Of a DNA stretch of 33,203 nucleotides, positions 25,863 to 33,203 are shown piece by piece; positions within the stretch are counted from its first letter, which is position 1, and each line of letters starts with the position of its first letter. The DNA is from Haplomitrium mnioides. Its lineage: Eukaryota; Marchantiophyta; Haplomitriopsida; Calobryales. The stretch lies in NCBI GenBank assembly GCA_049999725.1, contig JBNGIS010038913.1:49303-82505 (forward strand), given 5' to 3'. Position numbers and translations under genes: made by a program. The notes below the pieces were generated by a model, which was given only the letters and a program-made list of their open reading frames with translations, did not search any database and was not told the DNA's origin.

Positions 25863-27540
25863 ATAGAATAATGCATGCATAGACTTGAGAGTCTAGACGT
25901 TAGGGACTTGCTAACCTTTAAAAAAAATTCAAAACAACTTTAGAAACAGAATTGAAAAACAGAAAAACACTTACCAACAATTTCTCAAAACTCGAGTAAA
26001 ATGATAACATCTTTGACTCCTCTGTGTGGATGGAATGCTCCATCCTTACTTCTCACCACAAGCTGTAGTATACTTTGGAGCAAAAATATTTCACCATCAT
26101 TGCCAAAACCTTATGTCTCTCGAGTTCGTGAGACATTTCTTCAATTGAAAGCTCTCTGGCTTCCACCTATTTCAAAACAAAAATTATAATTTTGTTGGGA
26201 AGACCCTTAAGGGACCTTCACGGTGTCCACTTCATGTCTTCCAATCTCAAAGATCTTTTGGCCTTTGGCTTCTATCCCTTCACAATATTCTTCTCCCATA
26301 TCGTAAAAATGCTCTGTTGTAACTCCCAGAGCTCTCCACTTCTAAACGCGAATTGGAACCAATTGTCTTGAGAAGTGACGGTCTTCTCAAGAGTGGACTT
26401 TGGCTTTATCTCTAAGGCCTCCACCACCAATTCTCTTTTTAATTTTTGGTATGACACCATCCCACTCTCCATGTACCTCTGATGCTAATACTCAACCTTT
26501 TGAATAGATATCATTTCCAACTTGTACCATTGGTCGCAATTGTCATCGATTGCGAAGATGTGGGCTTCTATTGGTGTCAGCCTCCCGTAAACATAGCAAC
26601 TACATATCAAAAGCATAGAATTTTTCACTCCATATTTGGTGATTAAAAGCTGCCTTGCGACAACACTATGACTGCCTTATGCAATCTCGTATATGTACTT
26701 CTCAGGGTTCCTTAGGTCAAACTCTAACTTATCTTTTAACCCGCACTTTGAATCCACTACAACGATGAAAAAACTATGCGCATATTTGTTTGTGAGCACT
26801 ATCTATGCCAAAAGCTCTACAAAATCTTCATTTAGCCTCCCAATTTGGAATGGCCTCCAGTTATCCATTCCAAGTTTCGAAAGGTTCAAATTCTCTAGCC
26901 AAATTGTTGTTGTTTCCTCACGAACTATGCACTGCTAGATGGCAGACTCCATAATCTTATTTTTGTCTTCATGATACAGTGTCTGAGGATCCACATGCTC
27001 TTGTTTCTAAAAGGTCTGCAACCCTTTGTGCGATTGCCTTTTTGCTCTTCAGGTTAGAGCTTGCACCAGCTCCGATTCTACTCCCTCATCTGAGATGTTA
27101 GGAGTTGAAGTTGAGCGGGCCACAGAAAATGAACTAGTTGGAGGTGGGAAGGGTACCGACTCCTCTTCAACATATGATGGAGGCACAAGCTTTTTCTTGG
27201 GTAGGGCATGCTTCTTCTTTTTTGGAGCCTTGATTGGCTGCCCCTTATTATTATTTTTTTTTCACAGCAGATGGTCCATCTATTGCTGCTACAGTCATCA
27301 AAGTTGTGCTTGGATGCATCACAAGTTGTTGGATGTATACGCTTGGCTTGACTTTCAAATTTTTGATAGAAATGGCAAACTTTATAAAGTCTCTTTCTTC
27401 CCGCTTGTGTTCGAGTAAGCGTTGACGAGGTCTGACAAATATTGAGAAAACTTGAAACAAAAAAAAGAAACATTCAATGACTTGACAAAAAAAACTCAAA
27501 AGTTTAATAAGAAACTAAGATTGTTTCAACTTGTGGTCTC
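25863..27540. other. Degenerate sequence, no gene recognised
   Basis: About 1.7 kb. Short frames on both strands (for example minus 26472-26272, 66 residues, and plus 27026-27418, 130 residues) are separated by stops and resemble nothing I know. The minus-strand segments around 26480-26050 look protein-like (WFQFAFRSGELWELQQ and ITTEHFYDMGEEYCEG-type text in adjacent frames), so a decayed gene or transposon gene is possible. TAGACT-TGAG-AGTCTA at 25880-25895 and ATGCATGCAT at 25871 belong to the palindrome class described at 27561. Confidence 0.4.
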
Positions 27541-27560
27541 AACCCAAAGAGGCATTGTAG

Positions 27561-27880
27561 TCCATGCTTGCATGGAATAGAGAATCTATGCGAGTATGGA
27601 CTCAGTAGTCCCAACGCGCATGGTCATGCAAGGACCAGAAGGTCCATGCATATAAACTTAGGAAGCTAAGTGCGCCTTGACTCAGAAGTCCATGCTTGCA
27701 TGGACTCCTTGGTCTTTGCGGATTCCTACATGCAAGGACTTCTGAGCCAATGTGCGCATGGACATGCAAGGACTAGGGAGTCCATGTGGGTATGGGCTTT
27801 GGAGTCCCTACACTCGTAGACTCGGGAGTTAATGTGCGCATGAACTCCCGTGTCCCCGTACGTAGGGACTCTTGAGCAAC
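27561..27880. repeat. Palindrome array alternating GGACT/AGTCC and ATGC/GCAT stems
   Basis: Hairpins: TCCATGC-TT-GCATGGA (27561-27576 and again 27689-27704), GGACT-CAGT-AGTCC (27598-27611), GCATG-GT-CATGC (27618-27629), GGACC-AGAA-GGTCC (27632-27645), GACT-CAGA-AGTC (27679-27690), GGACT-AGGG-AGTCC (27770-27783), with weaker ones to about 27880. GGACT-type words recur at intervals of roughly 23-25 or 33-34 bases. Loops are short and variable while stems pair. No gene is evident; the minus-strand frame 27979-27773 overlaps the array. Confidence 0.75.
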
Positions 27881-28358
27881 AAAAAAATTAAAACAAATGA
27901 AAAAAAGTCTTTTTGATCTCACATTGCCATTGTCAAAACCCGACTGTAGATTCTTGGTGAAGATGTCTCGTGGCCTCATCTTGTTGAAGTAGAATTTCTC
28001 TCATGATGCATTGAAACGGTTAATGGTCGACTTTGACTGCATAAACAGCCTCATATGGACTTTGTGCCCCTCTCAAATCATGGTAATTTGAACCAAAATA
28101 CCCATGTTGAATTTTTCACCTTCGCCGTAAACAAGGTAAAGGTGATGGTTGAGGTTCTTTATTGTTCAACAACAAACTAGCCATTCATAGTCTATTTTTT
28201 ATTGCTCCAGAACCTTCAAAGCATCCGAATATCTATAAGACTTTGATTGAGATTGTTTGGGAGTATTGGTATGTGATGTCATTTTCCAAAGTAAAAACTA
28301 GTAAAATTTGAGGGCAAAATGTTACGAAAAAAAGGTTCACAAAGAGAGAAAGGTAGAA
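27881..28358. other. Unassigned sequence before the second gap
   Basis: No recognisable gene. Minus-strand frames here (including one running from 28592 through the N run) are short or artificial. Sequence is AT-rich with no tandem repeats. Confidence 0.4.
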
Positions 28359-28458
28359 NNNNNNNNNNNNNNNNNNNNNNNNNNNNNNNNNNNNNNNNNN
28401 NNNNNNNNNNNNNNNNNNNNNNNNNNNNNNNNNNNNNNNNNNNNNNNNNNNNNNNNNN
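28359..28458. other. Assembly gap (100 N)
   Basis: Exactly 100 undetermined bases, the usual placeholder for a gap of unknown size. Frames that cross it are meaningless. Confidence 1.
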
Positions 28459-28983
28459 ATGAAAAGAAACTTTCTATTGTTGCTTCTTTTATGCCCAAAG
28501 CTTCTAAAAATATGTTTTCCCGCAAAAAATGATTCATGGAGCTCTTGAGACATAGGTTTATGTGGTACAAAAAACATTAGCATATAAAGCATTGCTTGTT
28601 CTCATCTTTCTGATTTTTTTGTCATTTCCTTTACAAACATTTCACAATTTTGTCGTTTTGTGAAATTTTCTTCAAAACACATCTTTTTGGTATACCAGTA
28701 GAAGTTGAGAATATTTGTTAAAATATTCTCCTCAAATTGTTTCTTTTTTATTGTCATTTATCAATGACCGGAGTTTTCAAAGGCAAGAAGATGTTAGAAT
28801 TTCAAGACTCATGTGCGCAAAAAAGCGTTAGTTTTGGTAGGCATTTAGAGATAGTTTCAAACCGCTGTTATGTGGAGGTAAGCGATGGAATACCTAAAGC
28901 GTCAAGTATCATGGCAAGTATTTTAGAGAAAAGATAGTGTTTGTTGAGCTAGATAGCTCTACATAAGAAGATCGAGCATGTGA
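28459..28983 (+). other. Possible N-terminal part of the transposon, unassigned
   Basis: AT-rich sequence after the gap. A plus-strand frame (28737-28937, 66 residues, with KGKKMLEFQDSCAQKSVSFGRHLE) reads like protein but I cannot name it. It lies upstream of the transposase fragments on the same strand and could be a 5' exon or N-terminus. Confidence 0.3.
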
Positions 28984-29160
28984 ATCTTATGCACGCATAA
29001 GATCATGGATTGAACCCTATGCATGTATATGGTGAAGGAGTGAACCCCAATGCGCCTATAGGATTAAAGAGTGAACAAGTTGCACACAAAGGATCAAAGA
29101 GGGAACCTTTTACGCGCATAGAATCCAAGACTCAACATGTTGCACGTACTGGATCTTTAT
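28984..29160 (+). repeat. 30-bp tandem array with TATGCGCGCATA-like palindromes
   Basis: Six units with a period of 30 bases (one step of 31), starting at about 28989, 29019, 29050, 29080, 29110 and 29140. The consensus is ATGCRCGCATARGATC, then AAAGAGTGAACC. The first unit has a perfect 8-bp stem, ATCTTATG-CACG-CATAAGAT (28984-29003); later units are decayed. A 30-base period keeps the reading frame (10 codons), so it may have been a repeat in a protein. Confidence 0.8.
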
Positions 29161-29239
29161 TGTCGGTCAAGCGGTCAAAGTTGAATCTTTCTTTTGACTA
29201 CTCCAACAGATCAACAAAAAGACGTTCAAGTTAGAATTT

Positions 29240-30560
29240 CCAAACAATTGTGGACCTTTCTTCATCCTCATCAGATGAAGACAACAATATTCAAGATCCA
29301 AATATGTTTTTCCAAAACACAAAAAGCATAAAATCTGTGGACTATTTCAATTTTAGAGATGATTCGCTGTCACCAATGGCACCACTCAAACAGCGAGTGA
29401 TTTCTAATTAAGTTAGACCTCTGAATAAGATTGGGAAGATATTTAAGAAACCAAATTCCTTTGGAGAAATCTTCATACGACAATTTAAGAAATAATTCTA
29501 ACAAAAAGTCTCAACCAACCAACATTTCATTGAAGCTATCGCCAAGGGCATCGATTATCTTACAAAAAACATTTCTTAATGTTCAAGATATTGATGAAGA
29601 TTTTGTTTCAGCATGGTCTAGTTCTCCCAATCCTCAAGGTGGCCTTCATCCATCGAAAATTTATTTCAAAAGAACAAATATTATTGTTGATGATGCTCAA
29701 GATCTTTAAGATGATGAATTATCTTTGATGGCAAGATATGCCTATAGACCGAATCGACCGACACTATTTAAGAATTCTTTGTATGGGCCAAAATTGAAAT
29801 GGATAAACACTTTATGTAAAAATTCTTTGCGGAAAGTCCATCATGACAAAAGCTTTGTAAAGAAAAAGCTCGATCCAATATCAATTTTGAAATTGAGAAG
29901 AATTTCATGTTGTCAAGATAATTGTTTGTTGTTGTGCAAGATAAGTTTTTTGAAAAATATGAGAGAAACATATTTTCAACAAAGCATGAAGAATCAATAT
30001 ATCACATTACAATAGGGAATACCAAGAAAAGACTCCAATGTTGACAATCAATTCACTATACTTGGCGGCACTATTGTTTGTAGAAGAGCCTTTAAATAAA
30101 TATTATTAGTAGCAAATGATAGAATTCAAAGGATTCAAAGTCTAAAAAACGTAGACCTTATAAGCATTTTTGGAAATAGAGAATTATGTGCTAAAGGAGT
30201 ATTCATGCATGAATGGATGGATATTTTTTTCAAGGACACAGTGAAAGAATGCCCACTTATAAAGTTTATAACTTTCTCAACAATTTTACAAATGGGAACT
30301 TTATGACTACTATACAACCTATTTGAAAGAGAAAGATCCCGCTTGCATTCTTAGTTATTTTGGGTTTTACAAAACATTGGAGAACTCATTTTCCAAATGT
30401 TAAAATTCCAAAATGCAATAGATTTGTTGTTTGTGAATTTTGCAAAGAAATAAAATCATTGCAAGAAAAATCTGTCCAAGAGTCCGACAAAAGTAACAAA
30501 TTTCTTCTCTTATGAAACCTACGGTTATTCCATGCTCTTTTATGAGACTCAAAGTTTAGT
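29240..30560 (+). pseudogene. DUF7869-like transposase, N-terminal and middle part, broken
   Basis: Plus-strand fragments in changing frames. The frame 29725-30015 ends with RRISCCQDNCLLLCKISFLKNMRETYFQQSMKN, a cysteine cluster followed by a helix. After a TAG the same frame gives NQFTILGGTIVCRRAFK near 30043-30100, then HEWMDIFFKDTVKECP. Another frame near 30377-30480 gives HWRTHFPNVKIPKCNRFVVCEFCKEIK, a second Cys cluster. From memory this order (CCxxxC, VCRxAF, W..FP...IPK..RF..C..C) is that of proteins with the DUF7869 domain, regarded as transposase-like. The C-terminal catalytic part on this strand is at 31371-31692. Many stops; inactive. Confidence 0.5.
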
Positions 30561-31370
30561 TCTAGAAATGTTATGCTTTTTTAACTTAGTGCAAAAAGAT
30601 ATTTGTTTTGTTAAGTTGTTCAACAAAAAAGATTTGAATCAAATAAACCTTAGCAATTTGTGTTGTCAGAACAAACTCTATGCTACCACAAGGTCTATTG
30701 CATTTAGTTTGAATCCAAACCATGTTGAGAGTCAAATAAAGCGAGGAAATCAATTGGATTGTTGGTTTTGACCTTTTCTTTGCACCAAGTTTTGTTATTA
30801 TTGCTTTGAATCAAGAGCCCATTGCTAGATAAACAATATCAAGAATTATTTCTGTTGTTTGCAAATTCTATGCGTATATAGGTTTTGTTTTTTGTTTCTT
30901 TCAAATCCAGTCATGACAACAGTCAAAGCAAGCCAAAATATTGATGTTGTTGCGTTTGATCTTTTACGTGTAGAGGATCAGTTATTGTTTCCATTGATCC
31001 TTTGCACACATAGAATCTATTATTGTTTTTCTAATCCTATGCAAACATAGAGTCCAAGCTACCTTTGAAATTGAAGTTCCAGTTTGTGACCCGTTGTGCA
31101 CAAATCTTGTTTTTCTACTCTAGAAAAATTTGTTTATTTCAAGTCAAATACAAGTACTTACTGTGAATGTTATTCAAATTCTCATGTATTTAAATTAACT
31201 AAAGTTTACTATTAATCTTTTTATAATTTTTTCACCCCTACCAATCCAAATATTTGTTGAAGCTGATTTGAATATTTTTAGCACCTAAGGTTATCTTTTG
31301 AAGTTCGAAACATCGACACATGTTTTACTGAACTACTTTTATCTCTTTGATGCTTTGTGATGTTGTAGCC
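30561..31370 (+). other. Unassigned interior of the broken transposon
   Basis: About 800 AT-rich bases between the middle and C-terminal transposase fragments. No domain is seen. It contains palindromes of the same type as at 28984: GGATCA-N14-TGATCC (30975-31000), CTATG-CAAA-CATAG (31037-31050), TTGTGCACAA (31094-31103). Confidence 0.4.
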
Positions 31371-31692
31371 GTCGATTGTTTCTTCATTGTGACTAACAAA
31401 TGAAAGAAACAACAAAACTTGCAAACCATTGAAGAAAATGTTATGCTGATGGTAAAAAATACTTGAGAATTGTTATCAATAGAATGGATCACAAGAAAAC
31501 AACCATTTCACATTGGCTTTTGTCATGAAAAAAAACATTGATAAATATTGTTTGGTGGGTGTGCATGTTGTTGGTGTCTTAATATTCAATCATGCTCTTT
31601 TTTCAAGGGTCTTCTTAGCCTACATAGACTTGAGAAGCAACTCTAGTTTGACATTTACGATGCTTAATTGAATACTATGTGACTTTGAAGGG
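31371..31692 (+). repeat. Left arm of an inverted duplication of transposase sequence
   Basis: The plus strand matches the reverse complement of 31899-32217, for example GAAGAAAATGTTATG at 31432, TGGTAAAAAATACTTG and TTGTTTGGTGGGTGTGCATG near 31545. By eye roughly four of five bases agree, and the match is collinear with small gaps. Translated, it is the same catalytic segment as the minus-strand gene but with several stops. Confidence 0.85.
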
Positions 31693-31694
31693 AT

Positions 31695-32257
31695 AATATG
31701 ACACATTTTAAACATTTCGAGAATCGACTGAACATTTGATCAATTTGATCATGAGTATGGCCAACCATGAGAAATCCCACCTTGATTTTTCAAAAAACAT
31801 TCTTGGCAATAAGGAGACTAAGATATCCAAACAAGATAGAATTCTTATTCTCTCGTGTCGTATTGTCCAGCTGAAGATACAAAGTTGGGGGCAGCGGGCC
31901 TTCAAAGTCACATAATATTTTGTTGAGCACAGTAACTATCAAATTGGAATCGCTTCTCAAGTTTCCGTACGTTAAGAAGACCCTCGAAGATAGAGCATGA
32001 TTGAATATTAAGGCACCAACAACATGCACACCCACCAAACAATCCTTATCAATATTTTTTTGTGACGATGACCAGTGTGGAATAGCAATTTTCTTCTTAT
32101 CCATTTCATCAATGACAATTACCAAGTATTTTTTACCATCGGCATAACATTTTCTTCGATGGTTTGCAAGTTTTGATCTTTCTTTCATTTGTTGGTCACG
32201 ATGAAGAAACAATTGGCGATTATATTTGTCTGCATCAATCCAAAACAAGAAGGACAT
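31695..32257 (-). pseudogene. DUF7869-like transposase, catalytic C-terminal part
   Basis: The minus-strand frame from 32257 is open for 155 residues. It contains YLVIVIDEMDKKK (Asp codon near 32110), VGVHVVGALIFN, then LYLQLDNTTRENKNSILFGYLSLL (Asp at 31865-31867). An in-frame TGA at 31790-31792 follows, then KIKVGFLMVGHTHDQIDQMFSRFS (HTHD at about 31750). The three spaced acidic motifs resemble an RNase H-fold DDE nuclease. I know the ENKN and HTHxxID motifs from the DUF7869 family (from memory). A CGA to TGA change would explain the stop. The segment 31899-32217 is duplicated in inverse orientation at 31371-31692. Confidence 0.6.
31899..32217 (-). repeat. Right arm of the inverted duplication
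   Basis: Reverse complement partner of 31371-31692. The spacer of about 206 bases (31693-31898) holds the end of the QLDN...ENKN segment and the HTHD motif. Read-through transcription would give a long imperfect hairpin RNA of about 320 base pairs. Confidence 0.85.
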
Positions 32258-32699
32258 AAAACTAGTTGAGTAAAACCTAGGTGGATAGTTGTAACTTCAA
32301 AACACAACATTAGTTGTAAATAAAATTGAAGGTATCTTAAACAAATGTTTGAATTAATTGAAACAAAACACTTTGTTACAAAAAAAGGTTGGAAGATCAC
32401 ATCATCTGAGCGTTTAGGATGAGTGGAGGCAACAATAGATTGTATGCGCGCATACGACCACTACAGCAACATCAATATCATGGATTGTTGTGAATGTTGT
32501 CGTGACTAGTTTTAAAAGAGTCAAGAACAAATCCTATGTGCGCATAGGACTTGCAAACAACAAAAACAATTTTTTGCGAGGTTAAGGTCTCAACATTAAG
32601 CAAGTTCATTTTCAGGCTTTACTAGATTGCAGAAAATGTTAAAATTGAAATATAAAACAATAGAGTCTATGCGCAAATAGACTTTCTTCTCACAACTCA
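32258..32699. repeat. Non-coding, with dispersed ATGCGCGCAT-type palindromes
   Basis: No gene seen. Perfect hairpins: GTATGCGCGCATAC (32442-32455), TCCTATG-TGCG-CATAGGA (32532-32549), AGTCTAT-GCGCAA-ATAGACT (32664-32683). They share the TATGCGC core with the 30-bp array at 28984, about 3.5 kb away, but have different outer stem bases. Confidence 0.7.
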
Positions 32700-32900
32700 T
32701 CTTGCTAAGTGTCGTAGCACAGCAGTAGCACTCCAACCCCGAAAAGAACAACCCAGGTTCGAACCGCGCAAGATCTATATAGAAATCTGCTCTTAATCCA
32801 CTTTTACCAACTTTCCAGGTTCTTTAAAGAGTTCTGAAACTGCACTCTATCAGTTTAGAGATGGACCTCTCTCCACTCTAGGACTGACAACCTTCCTCCC
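32700..32900 (+). mobile_element. Probable tRNA-derived SINE (Au-like), partial
   Basis: An A-box-like TAGCACAGCAGT (32715-32726) is followed after about 30 bases by a B-box-like GGTTCGAACC (32756-32765), inside ACCCAGGTTCGAACCGCGC. Order and spacing fit an internal RNA polymerase III promoter. The intervening CTCCAACCCCGAAAAG resembles, from memory, the head of plant Au-type SINEs. No acceptor stem forms, so it is not a tRNA gene. The 3' end and target duplication are not identified; 32900 is a guess. Confidence 0.55.
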
Positions 32901-33203
32901 ACAAAACCAAACACAAAAACTACTACTACTATAATAATAGAACAAAAGCCAAGAATTACTCAAATTGTATGACTGACACTTCCAGGATAAGAAAGCTGCT
33001 GTACAGGCTGATTTTAAACAGAAGCTGAATCAGAGAAATTCACAAGCAACCAGTTCCCCAACTTGCTAGGAACTCTCAAACCAACACTCCAGTGCCTACC
33101 TTCATTACAACATCTCACTTCCCTCAAACTAGATACTCAAGCCACTCCAACCCAATATATCCCAGAGCTTCAATGCTGAGAACTCAGCTATGGAACGACC
33201 CTC
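32901..33203. other. No feature seen
   Basis: About 300 bases of mixed composition with a short ACTACTACTACT run near 32918. No open frame, repeat or motif that I can support. Confidence 0.5.

Noticed and set aside
27026-27418. 130-residue plus-strand frame with Phe-rich centre
   Set aside because: No recognisable domain, an overlapping antisense frame of equal length, and degenerate surroundings; not supported as a gene.
28233-28592. Frames running across the 100-N gap
   Set aside because: Undetermined bases were translated as X; the frames are artificial.
28984-29160. CRISPR array
   Set aside because: Units are contiguous 30-bp degenerate tandem repeats without unique spacers, in plant DNA.
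31708-31911. 67-residue minus-strand frame
   Set aside because: Out-of-phase shadow of the transposase segment and its spacer; the HTHD-containing phase is the meaningful one.
32715-32780. Functional tRNA gene
   Set aside because: A- and B-box-like motifs are present but no acceptor or anticodon stem can be formed.
1-33203. Endogenous pararetrovirus (caulimovirus-type) insertion
   Set aside because: No movement-protein, coat or pararetroviral RT/RNase H motifs; all RT remnants are Ty1/copia or Ty3/gypsy in domain order and context.

Overview
This is plant nuclear DNA, almost certainly from a flowering plant, and it is transposon-derived throughout. I see no host gene, rRNA, tRNA gene or CRISPR array. 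The plant assignment rests on Ty1/copia polyproteins in the order gag-protease-integrase-RT-RNase H, a chromodomain-type Ty3/gypsy element with a primer site of the tRNA-iMet type, and a probable tRNA-derived SINE. Two runs of N (10 at 1823-1832, 100 at 28359-28458) are scaffold gaps, so order across them is not assured. The species cannot be read from the sequence.

Layout. Bases 1-1822 are GC-rich and non-coding, with direct repeats and ACGT-core motifs. From about 2143 to 20946 lies a stack of nested retrotransposons. Copia-1 (minus strand, old, many frameshifts, no 3' LTR) runs gag-PR-INT-RT-RH from 6376 back to 2143; its primer site and 5' LTR are far away at 20679-20946. Element A (plus strand, 6490-17951) sits in the Copia-1 leader and is flanked by the 5-bp target duplication CTTTT. 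It has 203/240-bp LTRs, a primer site and a polypurine tract, but no recognisable gag-pol, so it looks non-autonomous. Element B (minus strand, 9934-17253) sits inside A and is flanked by the duplication GACAC. Its 134-bp LTRs differ at one base, and its roughly 5-kb polyprotein frame is continuous apart from seven in-frame stops. Copia-1 itself abuts a truncated LTR of a Ty3/gypsy chromovirus (minus strand, about 20947-25862). LTR divergence (gypsy greatest, then A, then B) agrees with the nesting order.

From 25863 to about 32700 there is degenerate sequence rich in short palindromes. It includes a broken transposase of the type carrying an HTHxxID motif (DUF7869-like, from memory), once on the plus strand (about 29240-31692) and once on the minus strand (31695-32257). 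The two copies of one segment form an inverted repeat with a roughly 200-bp loop. The window ends with a probable SINE and about 300 unassigned bases.

The strongest unusual signal is a recurring class of short hairpins whose stems vary while base pairing is kept. In element A at least eleven follow each other within 366 bp (9393-9758), ten of them with a loop of exactly five bases, often CTTTA. The unit GGAC-CTTTA-GTCC recurs as an in-frame, 36-bp-period insertion (GP-x-VP at protein level) inside the reverse transcriptase of B, and in a short form in Copia-1. Related palindrome arrays occur at 18381-19070, 27561-27880 and 28984-32683. In addition, the three copia-type elements share a primer-binding site that, from memory, matches the anticodon arm of plant tRNA-Ile(AAU) with C opposite the inosine position.
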